From Streptomyces canus (GTDB lineage Bacteria; Actinomycetota; Actinomycetes; Streptomycetales; Streptomycetaceae), in the NCBI RefSeq assembly GCF_030816965.1, contig NZ_JAUSYQ010000002.1:5119501-5183500 (forward strand): a stretch of DNA of 64,000 bases, given 5' to 3'. The translations under genes and the position numbers were made by a program. This document shows positions 22,084 through 30,084 of this stretch, piece after piece. The notes beneath the pieces are model-generated. The model saw nothing but the letters and a program-made list of their open reading frames with translations, was not told where the DNA came from and ran no database searches. Positions within the stretch are counted from its first letter, which is position 1; each line of letters begins with the position of its first letter.

Positions 22084-22863
22084 TTGAGCAATTCTGCCGA
22101 CTCACCCCAGCCCGGATCCAGTCCTGTCCGCAGGCGGAGTTTCCGGCCGGTGAGACTGCTCACGGTGGCCGTCTTCGCTCTCGCGGGACTCATTTTCTTC
22201 ACGAGTTTCAATACGGCCAAGGGCACCAACATCCGCACGGACGCGTCCCTGCTGAAGCTCTCGGACCTCATCCAGGAGCGCAGCCACAACAACGGTGAGC
22301 TCGACGAGTCGAACGGCTCGCTGCGCCGGGACGTCGAGGCACTGGCCGAGCGCGACGACGGCAGCACCAAAGCCGAGGACGACAAGCTCGCCGCCTTGGA
22401 GGGCAGGGCGGGCACCCAGAAGATCAAGGGGAAGGCGGTCACGGTCACGCTCGACGACGCCCCGCCGAACGCCACCGCCAAGCTCCCCGGCTATCCCGAG
22501 CCTCAGCCCGACTACCTGGTCATCCACCAGCAGGACCTCCAGGCCGTGGTCAATGCCCTGTGGAAGGGCGGCGCGCAGGGCATCAAGGTCATGGACCAGC
22601 GGCTGATCTCCACCAGCGCCGTGCGCTGTGTCGGCAACACCCTGATCCTCCAGGGCCGCGTCTACTCGCCGCCGTACAAGATCCAGGCGGTCGGTGACCC
22701 GGGGAAGCTGAAGCAGGCGCTCGCGGACTCCAAGGCGATCCAGAACTACATGGTCTACGTCAATGTCTACGGCCTCGGCTGGAATGTCGCCGACGACGGC
22801 ACGGTGACTCTTCCCGGCTACTCGGGCACAGTGGATCTGCAGTACGCCAAGCCCGTGGAGTGA
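22084..22863 (+). CDS. DUF881 family membrane-anchored protein
   Basis: The 259-residue protein has one N-terminal transmembrane helix ([20 protein letters not shown]), a coiled-coil-like segment rich in Glu and Lys (about residues 60-110) and a DUF881 domain with [32 protein letters not shown] and [11 protein letters not shown]. Its role is unknown, but DUF881 proteins sit beside division and sortase genes in actinomycetes. I use TTG 22084, the only start near the GAAGGAG site at 22066-22072. The sortase gene follows after 27 bases, so they are probably co-transcribed. Confidence 0.88.
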   Translation: MSNSADSPQPGSSPVRRRSFRPVRLLTVAVFALAGLIFFTSFNTAKGTNIRTDASLLKLSDLIQERSHNNGELDESNGSLRRDVEALAERDDGSTKAEDDKLAALEGRAGTQKIKGKAVTVTLDDAPPNATAKLPGYPEPQPDYLVIHQQDLQAVVNALWKGGAQGIKVMDQRLISTSAVRCVGNTLILQGRVYSPPYKIQAVGDPGKLKQALADSKAIQNYMVYVNVYGLGWNVADDGTVTLPGYSGTVDLQYAKPVE

Positions 22864-22890
22864 GCGCGATGTGAGCCCCTGGAGCCGCCG

Positions 22891-23580
22891 GTGCGTGTCG
22901 TCGTCAGGACCGTCAGCGAGCTGTGCATCACCGTCGGCGCCCTGATCGTGTTGTTCGTCGCCTATGTGCTGTTCTGGACCGGTGTGAAGGCCGACACCGT
23001 CATGGACGACCAGATCGACCAGTTACAGAACCAGTGGTCCAAGGGGAGCGTGCAGCAGCCGAAGGCGACGGCCGGTGCCACCGCGACTCCGGCGGAGCCG
23101 GCGCCGTACCGGAGCGGGCAGCCCTTCGCGATCATGTACATTCCGCGGCTTGGTTTCACGTGGAACAAGCCCGTGCTCGAAGGCACCCAGGTCGGCACCC
23201 TGAAGAAGGGCCTCGGTCACTACACGAACACCGCGCAGCTCGGTCAGCGGGGCAACTTCTCGGTCGCCGGGCACCGGCGCACCTACGGGGATCCGTTCAA
23301 GGACTTTCCCAAACTTCGGCGCGGTGACGCGGTCGTCCTGACCGACGGGACCACCTGGTTCACGTATCGGATCGACAAAGGGCCTTACAAAACAGTGCCC
23401 ACCGACATTGAGGTGATCGATCCTGTGCCACGTAAATCCGGGTACACGCGGCCTGGCCGCTATCTCACGCTGACCACGTGCGATCCGGAGTGGGGACACA
23501 GCCACCGGTTGATCGTCTGGGCGCACCTGGACTCCACACAGCCTGTGGAGGACGGCAAGCCTGTTGCCCTGCGCCGTTAG
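22891..23580 (+). CDS. Class E sortase (contains TTA codon)
   Basis: This 229-residue sortase has an N-terminal membrane helix (LCITVGALIVLFVAYVLFW) and an extracytoplasmic domain. The catalytic His is in SVAGHRRT, Cys197 in LTTCDPEW and Arg206 in GHSHRLIVW. Class E sortases anchor LAXTG-motif proteins such as long chaplins to the cell wall. Leu45 is a TTA codon (23023-23025), rare in Streptomyces and dependent on the developmentally controlled bldA tRNA; a TTA codon in srtE1 of S. coelicolor is known. GTG 22891 has a GGAG site. A parS-like sequence lies inside at 23153. Confidence 0.93.
   Translation: MRVVVRTVSELCITVGALIVLFVAYVLFWTGVKADTVMDDQIDQLQNQWSKGSVQQPKATAGATATPAEPAPYRSGQPFAIMYIPRLGFTWNKPVLEGTQVGTLKKGLGHYTNTAQLGQRGNFSVAGHRRTYGDPFKDFPKLRRGDAVVLTDGTTWFTYRIDKGPYKTVPTDIEVIDPVPRKSGYTRPGRYLTLTTCDPEWGHSHRLIVWAHLDSTQPVEDGKPVALRR
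23153..23166. promoter_or_regulatory. parS: parS-like ParB-binding site, one mismatch
   Basis: GTTTCACGTGGAAC differs from the consensus GTTTCACGTGAAAC at one position. It lies within the sortase coding sequence. Streptomyces carries some twenty parS sites near oriC, and single-mismatch copies are known among them. Confidence 0.6.
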
Positions 23581-23632
23581 TCTGGTGCGGTACGGCGTGA
23601 GTCTGGTGCCGTGGTGCGACGGAAGGGACGGC

Positions 23633-23794
23633 ATGTACGGCTGGATCTGGCGGCATCTGCCGGGGAACGCATGGGTGAAGGCGTTCCTCTCACTCGTGCT
23701 GGTCGTTGCTGTGGTCTACGTCCTGTTCCAGTACGTGTTCCCGTGGGCCGAACCGCTGCTGCCCTTCAACGATGTGACGGTGGACAACCAGTGA
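23633..23794 (+). CDS. Small single-helix membrane protein
   Basis: The 53-residue product MYGWIWRHLPGNAWVKAFLS... has one transmembrane helix (FLSLVLVVAVVYVLFQYVF) and a short acidic outer tail. ATG 23633 follows GGAAGGGA. The stop overlaps the GTG of the next gene (GTGA), so translation is probably coupled with pabA/trpG. It is conserved at this place in Streptomyces; I know of no function. Confidence 0.8.
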   Translation: MYGWIWRHLPGNAWVKAFLSLVLVVAVVYVLFQYVFPWAEPLLPFNDVTVDNQ

Positions 23795-24429
23795 GCGCGC
23801 GCATTCTCGTTGTCGACAACTACGACAGCTTCGTCTTCAACCTGGTCCAGTACCTCTACCAGCTGGGCGCGGAGTGCGAGGTGCTGCGCAACGACGAGGT
23901 GTCGACGGCGCACGCCCAGGACGGCTTCGACGGCGTCCTTCTGTCGCCCGGACCCGGCACACCGGAGGAGGCCGGGGTCTGCATCGAGATGGTGCGCCAC
24001 TGCGCCGCGACCGGGGTGCCCGTCTTCGGTGTCTGCCTCGGCATGCAGTCGATGCAGGTGGCGTACGGCGGTGTCGTGGACCGCGCCCCCGAGCTGCTGC
24101 ACGGCAAGACCTCCCTCGTCGAGCACGAGGGCAAGGGTGTCTTCGCCGGGCTGCCGACGCCGTTCACGGCGACCCGGTACCACTCTCTGGCCGCCGAGCC
24201 GGCGACGGTTCCGGCCGAGCTGGAGGTCACCGCGCGGACGCACGACGGGATCGTCATGGGGTTGAGGCACCGTGAACTCCCGGTCGAGGGCGTGCAGTTC
24301 CACCCGGAGTCGGTGCTGACGGAGCACGGGCACCTGATGCTGGCCAACTGGCTGGTGGAGTGCGGGGACCAGGGCGCGGTGGCGAGGTCGGCGGGGCTCG
24401 CCCCGGTGGTGGGCAGGGCCACGGCGTGA
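23791..24429 (+). CDS. pabA: Anthranilate/aminodeoxychorismate synthase glutamine amidotransferase subunit
   Basis: This 212-residue class I glutamine amidotransferase releases ammonia from glutamine for anthranilate or 4-amino-4-deoxychorismate synthesis. Visible are VVDNYDSFVFNLVQYL, SPGPGTPEEAG, the nucleophile Cys82 in GVCLGMQ, and HPESV with the triad His-Glu. TrpG and PabA cannot be told apart by sequence alone, and no synthase large subunit is nearby. GTG 23791 overlaps the previous stop. The stop overlaps the start of the next sortase gene, an unusual embedding among sortase genes that is conserved in Streptomyces. Confidence 0.9.
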   Translation: MSARILVVDNYDSFVFNLVQYLYQLGAECEVLRNDEVSTAHAQDGFDGVLLSPGPGTPEEAGVCIEMVRHCAATGVPVFGVCLGMQSMQVAYGGVVDRAPELLHGKTSLVEHEGKGVFAGLPTPFTATRYHSLAAEPATVPAELEVTARTHDGIVMGLRHRELPVEGVQFHPESVLTEHGHLMLANWLVECGDQGAVARSAGLAPVVGRATA

Positions 24430-25568
24430 CGGCCCTGCGCCCCGAGCGCGAGGACTTGTACGGCGACGCGTCGTACGAGTCCTACGGCGGCGATCCCTAC
24501 GGCGGGGAGTCCTTCGGCGGTGGTTCCTACGCCGAGGAGCCCTACGTCGCGGAGCCCTACGTCGAGGAGTCTTTCGGCGGGGCGCCTTCGGGCGGGGCGT
24601 CGGCGCCGTACGTACCACCGGCCGATGAGCCGTACGTACCACCGGGCGATGACGAGACGGTGGCGCTGCGGATCCTCGATCCCCCGCCGCCTCCCATATC
24701 CGCTTCTACGGCCTCTTCCGTCACATCCGCCACTGGATCCCCACAGGGCGGCCGTGCGGCCCGCAGGAAGGCCGCCAAGGGCCGTCACGGGCGTCATGGT
24801 GGCGGAGCCGCCCCCGAATCGCAGTCCGAGCAGGAGTCGCCGGACGGGAAGCCGCTTTCCCGTGTCGAGGCCCGTCGGCAGGCAAAGGCACGCAAACCCG
24901 GCGCGGCCGTCGTCGCGAGCCGCGCGCTCGGTGAGGTGTTCATCACCACCGGCGTGCTGATGCTGCTGTTCGTCAGTTACCAGCTGTGGTGGACGAATGT
25001 GCGGGCGCACGCGCAGGCGGACAAGGAGGCCAGCAGCCTCCAGAACGACTGGGCGAGCGGCAAGGGCGCGCCGGGCACCTTCGAGCCGGGCCAGGGCTTC
25101 GCCCTGCTGCACATCCCCAAGCTGGACGTGGTGGTGCCGATCGCCGAGGGCGTCAGCAACAAGAAGGTCCTCGACAAGGGCATGGTGGGGCACTACAGCG
25201 AGGGCGCGCTCAAGACGGCGATGCCCGACGCCAAGACCGGCAACTTCGCCCTCGCCGGGCACCGCAACACCCACGGCGAGCCCTTCCGTTACATCAACAA
25301 GCTCTCACCGGGCGACGCGATCGTCGTCGAGACGCAGGACGACTACTTCGTCTACAAGATGACGTCGACGCTGCCGGTGACGGCTCCGAGCAACACGAGT
25401 GTGATCGACCCCATCCCCAAGGGATCCGGTTTCACCACGGCCGGCCGCTACATCACCCTCACCACCTGTACGCCGGAGTTCACCAGCAAGTACCGGTTGA
25501 TCGTCTGGGGCAAGATGGTCGAGGAACGGCCGCGCAGCAAGGGCAAGCCGGATGCGCTCGTCCAGTAA
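24426..25568 (+). CDS. Class E sortase with long N-terminal cytoplasmic extension
   Basis: GTG 24426 overlaps the pabA stop and gives 380 residues. Residues 1-155 are disordered: Tyr/Gly/Glu/Pro-rich repeats (SYGGDPYGGESFGGGSYAEE-like), then a basic stretch rich in Arg and Lys. A membrane helix follows (VFITTGVLMLLFVSYQLWW), then the sortase domain with FALAGHRNTHG, Cys348 in TTCTPEF and Arg357 in KYRLIVW. It is a complete class E sortase. The long acidic-then-basic tail is unusual compared with its two neighbours and could be an interaction region. Confidence 0.92.
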   Translation: MTALRPEREDLYGDASYESYGGDPYGGESFGGGSYAEEPYVAEPYVEESFGGAPSGGASAPYVPPADEPYVPPGDDETVALRILDPPPPPISASTASSVTSATGSPQGGRAARRKAAKGRHGRHGGGAAPESQSEQESPDGKPLSRVEARRQAKARKPGAAVVASRALGEVFITTGVLMLLFVSYQLWWTNVRAHAQADKEASSLQNDWASGKGAPGTFEPGQGFALLHIPKLDVVVPIAEGVSNKKVLDKGMVGHYSEGALKTAMPDAKTGNFALAGHRNTHGEPFRYINKLSPGDAIVVETQDDYFVYKMTSTLPVTAPSNTSVIDPIPKGSGFTTAGRYITLTTCTPEFTSKYRLIVWGKMVEERPRSKGKPDALVQ

Positions 25569-25581
25569 GGGCAGATGACTA

Positions 25582-26319
25582 GTGGCAGCGACCACCGAGC
25601 AAGAGCAGAACACCGGCACCCCAGCGCCGCGTCGCCGCGGCACCGGCCGGATCGCCATGGCGGTCAGCGTCTTCGGTGAACTCCTCATCACCGCGGGCCT
25701 GGTGCTCGGCCTGTTCGTCGTCTACTCGCTGTGGTGGACGAACGTCGTCGCGGACCGCGCGGCGGACAAACAGGCCGACAAGGTGCGCGACAGCTGGACC
25801 GAGCGGACCACCGGCGGTCCCGGTGCGCTGGACACCAAGAACGGCATCGGCTTCCTGCACGTCCCCGCGATGAAGAACGGCGAGGTCCTGGTCGAGAAGG
25901 GCACCTCGACGAAGATCCTCAACGACGGCGTCGCCGGCTACTACACCGACCCCGTCAAGGCCACGCTCCCCACCAGCGGCAAGAAGGGCAACTTCTCCCT
26001 CGCCGCCCACCGCGACGGCCACGGCGCGAAGTTCCACAACATCGACAAGATCAAAAAGGGCGACGCGATCGTCTTCGAGACCAAGGACGAGTGGTACGTC
26101 TACAAGGCCTACGCCGTTCTCGCCGAGACCTCGAAGTACAACGTCAAGGTCCTCGGCCAGATCCCCAAGGAGTCCGGCAAGAAGAAGGCGGGCCACTACA
26201 TCACGTTGACGACGTGCACGCCGGTGTACACCTCGCGATACCGGTACGTGGTGTGGGGGGAGCTGGTCCGCACGGAGAAGGTGGACAGTGAGCGGACGTT
26301 GCCGAAGGAACTGCGGTGA
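25582..26319 (+). CDS. Class E sortase, third copy
   Basis: This 245-residue sortase has a short N-terminal tail, a membrane helix (LLITAGLVLGLFVVYSLWWT), FSLAAHRDGHG with the catalytic His, Cys212 in LTTCTPVY and Arg221 in SRYRYVVW. It replaces the usual AGHR with AAHR. It begins 13 bases after the second sortase gene, which it resembles more than the first, suggesting tandem duplication. GTG 25582 has a weak AAGGGCAG site. Two strong hairpins follow the stop. Confidence 0.92.
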   Translation: MAATTEQEQNTGTPAPRRRGTGRIAMAVSVFGELLITAGLVLGLFVVYSLWWTNVVADRAADKQADKVRDSWTERTTGGPGALDTKNGIGFLHVPAMKNGEVLVEKGTSTKILNDGVAGYYTDPVKATLPTSGKKGNFSLAAHRDGHGAKFHNIDKIKKGDAIVFETKDEWYVYKAYAVLAETSKYNVKVLGQIPKESGKKKAGHYITLTTCTPVYTSRYRYVVWGELVRTEKVDSERTLPKELR

Positions 26320-26320
26320 G

Positions 26321-26401
26321 GTGACTGAGGTCCTTTGAGGACCTCAGTCACCTAGCATGGCGAAGGCCCGAAGCCGCAACTATCTCTTGCGGCTTCGGGC
26401 C
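26321..26401. terminator. Two consecutive perfect hairpins between converging genes
   Basis: GTGACTGAGGTCCT pairs perfectly with AGGACCTCAGTCAC (26321-26351, 14 bp, 3-base loop). GGCCCGAAGCCGCAA pairs with TTGCGGCTTCGGGCC (26365-26401, 15 bp, 7-base loop). The sortase transcript (plus) and nuclease transcript (minus) converge here, so they probably act as a bidirectional terminator. Confidence 0.85.
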
Positions 26402-26420
26402 TCTTTGCGTCGGGCCGTGC

Positions 26421-27452
26421 CTACTCCAGGACTTCCAGCGGTTCCCCGGCGCTCCACTGCTCCAGCAGCCCACGGTGTACGACGGTGATCCCGGTCTCGG
26501 CGGCGATGTTCAGGGCCTCGGAGGTGAACGGGCAGGTGGCCACGAACAGCGCCACCTCCGCGCCGTGGAGAACCTTGGCAGCCCCGACGAACCTCTGCAT
26601 GTCGGGGCTGGTGATGTTGAGGTAGGGCGCGAACCTCTTGCACTGGACGACAAGGCGTCGGCCGTCGGGCGTGAGTCCGATGATGTCGACGCCCCGGTCT
26701 CCGTGACCGCCCTGTACGACGACGTTGGTGCAGCCGTCCCGGCGCAGCAGCTTGGCGATGTGGTGTTCGAACGTGCGGCCGTTCATGGCGTCCATGGCGG
26801 CCATGACTCCGACGGCGGGCCGGTCGTCTCGTACGCCTTCGAGTCGCTGCAGTCGGGTGTGGTGCTGGTGGAGGCGTCGCTCGATGCGCTGGACTCCTGC
26901 CCGCAGGGCGATCAGTTCCTTACGGTGCTCGCCTGATGTTTCGATCAGGGCGTTGAACATCGGTACGACGGTCTTGCCGAGGATGTGGGTGATGCGTTGG
27001 TCGATGCGGTCGTCGAGGGAGACGGTGTCCGTGTGGACAGAGTTATCCACAGGCTGGGCGCGGGCCAGGTACTCCATGTCCAGGAGGTACACACGCACCT
27101 GACGTGCGACTTCGCTGTCGCGGAGGAGCATGGCGACGTTGAGGACGGCTCGGCGGGAGAAGAGAGCGAGCGCCTTGGAACGCGACTGGATCCCACTGGC
27201 CCTCTTGAAGAGGGCCAGTGGCGCACCTGTCAGGACCTGGTATCCGTTGGACGCCAGCTCTTCCCGGTGATCCTCGACGCCCGACTCAAGTGTCTTGACT
27301 GCGACCTCGAAGTACGCCGCCACCATCGCCGTGGTCACGTGCATCCCGTCCGGCAGCAGTGACAGTGCCTTGACCCTGTCGAGTACGTCCGTGCGTTCCA
27401 GGACGCCGTCGCGCAGGGTCTTCGATTCCAGCAGTGCCGATTCGTTGATCAC
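26421..27452 (-). CDS. Mrr-type restriction endonuclease-like protein with an N-terminal phage-regulator-like domain
   Basis: GTG 27452 (GGAAGGGCAG site) gives 343 residues. The C-terminal 130 are an Mrr_cat nuclease fold: MNGRTFEHHIAKLLRRDG, then GDRGVDIIGL and LVVQCKRF, i.e. the D...QxK catalytic pattern of the Mrr family. The N-terminal 140 residues (TLRDGVLERTDVLDRVKALS, FSRRAVLNVAMLLRDSEVAR, VRVYLLDME) resemble antirepressor or regulatory domains I have seen in other Streptomyces proteins. A helical middle segment (about 150-215) links them. No methyltransferase or other restriction gene is nearby, so it may be a stand-alone, methyl-directed nuclease; this is inference. Confidence 0.75.
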   Translation of the reverse strand: MINESALLESKTLRDGVLERTDVLDRVKALSLLPDGMHVTTAMVAAYFEVAVKTLESGVEDHREELASNGYQVLTGAPLALFKRASGIQSRSKALALFSRRAVLNVAMLLRDSEVARQVRVYLLDMEYLARAQPVDNSVHTDTVSLDDRIDQRITHILGKTVVPMFNALIETSGEHRKELIALRAGVQRIERRLHQHHTRLQRLEGVRDDRPAVGVMAAMDAMNGRTFEHHIAKLLRRDGCTNVVVQGGHGDRGVDIIGLTPDGRRLVVQCKRFAPYLNITSPDMQRFVGAAKVLHGAEVALFVATCPFTSEALNIAAETGITVVHRGLLEQWSAGEPLEVLE

Positions 27453-27548
27453 GTACTGCCCTTCCGTGTGTGGTGTGGCCGTGTGGCCAGGGCAGAGATA
27501 GAGACCCCGCCCCACCCGATCAACGAGTAGTCACATATGAAGGCACGA

Positions 27549-27839
27549 TCATCGCCACCACCTGGACAGTTCCACCGAGTCGGGCAGTGCGTCGGTGCCT
27601 CGGATGCGGTCGGTGGATCGCGCCCTGTCCAGGGCCGCGGTGTCATCGAGAACCTCCAGCGAGGTGGTGGTGACATCGAGTTCGAAGAGACGGGAAAGGC
27701 CACGGATCTCCTCCCAGTCACCGGGTGAGCGGGGCTGGAGAGCGGGCTGAGGATGAGCTGTGTTCGAGGCCGGACCAACTCTGCCCCGCGTAGAACGTCT
27801 TTGGCCCTTGTGGACGACTGCCCGACATCGCATCGACAC
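27549..27839 (-). CDS. Doubtful small ORF, possibly a gene fragment
   Basis: The 96-residue frame has a protein-like stretch (DWEEIRGLSRLFELDVTTTS, then EVLDDTAALDRARSTD) but a start region without a clear ribosome site and no recognised domain. It may be a small protein or the remnant of a longer gene. The rest of 27453-27917 holds no other convincing gene. Confidence 0.25.
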   Translation of the reverse strand: MSMRCRAVVHKGQRRSTRGRVGPASNTAHPQPALQPRSPGDWEEIRGLSRLFELDVTTTSLEVLDDTAALDRARSTDRIRGTDALPDSVELSRWWR

Positions 27840-27866
27840 CGGCCTGCGGAGGTGGGGACACGACGG

Positions 27867-27900
27867 AGCCCCGGCCCCTACAAGGGGGCCGGGGCTCTTT
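27867..27900. terminator. Intrinsic terminator beside pknB
   Basis: AGCCCCGGCCCC and GGGGCCGGGGCT form a perfect 12-bp stem with a 6-base loop. It is 20 bases past the pknB stop on the minus strand. On the plus strand it is followed by TCTTT, so it may work both ways. Confidence 0.75.
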
Positions 27901-27917
27901 CGTGTGGTGCTGTGCGG

Positions 27918-29915
27918 CTAGCCGTTCCCGCCTCCGAGGAAGCCCCCGCCGTTGTTGCCGCCGTTGTTGTTGCCGCCGCCGACGCTCACGGTGGCCAGGG
28001 TGATCGGGGTGTTGCCCGGGTCGTCGACCTCGTTGCCCCCGCCCGGATCCTGCTGGGCCACGAGCGCGGTGTCGCTCGGGTCGCTGCCGTTCGCGAACTG
28101 GATTTTGTTGAAGCCGGCGTTGTTGAGGATTTGCCTGGCCTGGGCGACCGTCTGGCCGCGGACGTCCGGGACCTCGGTCTTGTCCTTCGCCTTGCCGATC
28201 TGGATGTTGACCGTCGAGTTCTTGTCGACCGGGGTGCCGGCCGTCGGCGAGGTCGCGATGACCTTGCCGATCTGGTTGGTGTCGTCGGTCTCCACGTCGG
28301 TGCAGTTGCCCACGAGGTTGTTCAGCTGCATCTGTGCCTTGGCGTCATCACAGGACCGGCCGATGACGTCCGGGACCGTGGACTTCTCCTCGGCCTTGGC
28401 GATGGTGAGGGTGATGGTGGACCCCTTCTCCACCTCCGCGCCCAGCTCCGGATTTTGCTTCAGCACCTTGCCCACCTTCTCGGTGGACTCCTCCTGCTTG
28501 GTCTTGACGACGAGCCCGTACTTGTCGCTCTCCAGGGTCTCCGTGGCCGTGTCGACATCCTGGCCGAGGACACTGGGCACGGCCACCTTCGGCGCCCCGG
28601 TGGACACCACGAGGTTGACGGCGGAGTTCTTGTCGACCTTGGTGCCGCTCGTCGGGGTCGTCTCGCAGATGTTGCCCTTGGCCGTGTTCTCACACGCCTT
28701 CTGCGTGACCTCACCGACCTTCAGGTCGACGTTGCCCAGCTGTTTCTCGGCGTCGGCCCGCGACTGGTTGACGACGTTCGGCACGGCCACCTGGTCGTTG
28801 CCCGCGCCTCCGTTGCCGCTGAAGATCCACTTGCCGATCAGGATCGCGCCGACGAGCACCAGGATGCCCGCCACCACCAGAAGGATCGTCGAGGTGTTCG
28901 ACTTCTTCTGGCGGCGCCGGTCGGGGCGGTCGTCGTAGCCGAAGCCGCCGTCGTCCGGGCTCATGGGCGGCAGCATCGTGGTGGCGCCCGCGTCGGCGCG
29001 CAGGGCCGTGGTCGGCTGGTCGTCCGGGTAGCCGCCGTAGCCCACCGAGCCCATCGCCGCGGTGGCCGCGACCGGCTGGCCGTCGAGGCAGGCCTCGATG
29101 TCGGCGCGCATCTCGTCGGCCGACTGGTAGCGGTAGTTCGGGTCCTTGACCAGGGCCCTGAGGACGATGGCGTCCATCTCGGGCGTGATCTCCGGGTCGA
29201 AGACTGACGGGGGCTGCGCCTCCTCGCGTACGTGCTGGTACGCGACGGCCACCGGGGAGTCGCCCACGAAGGGCGGACGGACCGTCAGCAGTTCGTAGAG
29301 GAGACAGCCGGTGGAGTAGAGGTCCGACCTCGCGTCGACCTGCTCGCCCTTGGCCTGCTCCGGCGAGAGGTACTGCGCGGTGCCGATGACCGCGGAGGTC
29401 TGCGTCATCGTCATGCCGGAGTCGCCCATGGCGCGGGCGATGCCGAAGTCCATCACCTTGACCTGGCCGTTGCGCGTGAGCATCACGTTCGCCGGCTTGA
29501 TGTCCCGGTGGACGATGCCGCTGCGGTGGGAGTACTCCAGTGCCTGGAGGATCCCGATGGTCATCTCCAGGGAGCGCTCCGGCAGCAGCTTGCGGCCGGA
29601 GTGCAGCAACTCGCGCAGCGTGGAGCCGTCGACGTACTCCATGACGATGTACGGGATCGAGACCCCGTCGATGTAGTCCTCGCCCGTGTCGTAGACCGCC
29701 ACGATCGCGGGATGGTTGAGCGAGGCGGCCGACTGGGCCTCCCGGCGGAACCGGGCCTGGAAGGACGGATCACGCGCGAGGTCCGCGCGCAGCGTCTTCA
29801 CCGCCACTGTGCGGCCGAGGCGCGTGTCCATGGCGAGGTAGACCTCCGCCATGCCACCACGGCCGAGCACCTGGCCCAGCTCGTACCGGCCGCCGAGGCG
29901 ACGCGGCTCTTCCAT
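27918..29915 (-). CDS. pknB: Ser/Thr protein kinase PknB with PASTA domains
   Basis: The 665-residue protein has a complete kinase domain (residues about 12-275): GRGGMAEVYLA, VAVKTL, HRDIKPANVML, MDFGIAR and GTAQYLSPEQA. A juxtamembrane region and one membrane helix (STILLVVAGILVLVGAILIG) follow, then four PASTA repeats beginning VPNVVNQS, VPSVLGQD, VPDVIGRS and VPDVRGQT. A Gly/Asn-rich tail ends the protein. PASTA domains sense muropeptides or lipid II; the kinase controls cell-wall synthesis and division. It is the last gene of the minus-strand fhaA-pknB operon, 169 bases after pbpA. Confidence 0.97.
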   Translation of the reverse strand: MEEPRRLGGRYELGQVLGRGGMAEVYLAMDTRLGRTVAVKTLRADLARDPSFQARFRREAQSAASLNHPAIVAVYDTGEDYIDGVSIPYIVMEYVDGSTLRELLHSGRKLLPERSLEMTIGILQALEYSHRSGIVHRDIKPANVMLTRNGQVKVMDFGIARAMGDSGMTMTQTSAVIGTAQYLSPEQAKGEQVDARSDLYSTGCLLYELLTVRPPFVGDSPVAVAYQHVREEAQPPSVFDPEITPEMDAIVLRALVKDPNYRYQSADEMRADIEACLDGQPVAATAAMGSVGYGGYPDDQPTTALRADAGATTMLPPMSPDDGGFGYDDRPDRRRQKKSNTSTILLVVAGILVLVGAILIGKWIFSGNGGAGNDQVAVPNVVNQSRADAEKQLGNVDLKVGEVTQKACENTAKGNICETTPTSGTKVDKNSAVNLVVSTGAPKVAVPSVLGQDVDTATETLESDKYGLVVKTKQEESTEKVGKVLKQNPELGAEVEKGSTITLTIAKAEEKSTVPDVIGRSCDDAKAQMQLNNLVGNCTDVETDDTNQIGKVIATSPTAGTPVDKNSTVNIQIGKAKDKTEVPDVRGQTVAQARQILNNAGFNKIQFANGSDPSDTALVAQQDPGGGNEVDDPGNTPITLATVSVGGGNNNGGNNGGGFLGGGNG

Positions 29916-30084
29916 AGCTTCCTACCAGCCCTCTCCGTCGGTCCCGACCGGCACGTGTGTGCGGTCGGAGGCTGCACTCCGGGCCTACCGTACCCGGCTA
30001 GCTTTGTGTGACCTGGCCAAGTGCGTCACCTGATACAGGACCGGTATCGCAACGTGCATCGATGTGGAGGTGACGTGAGCGGGG

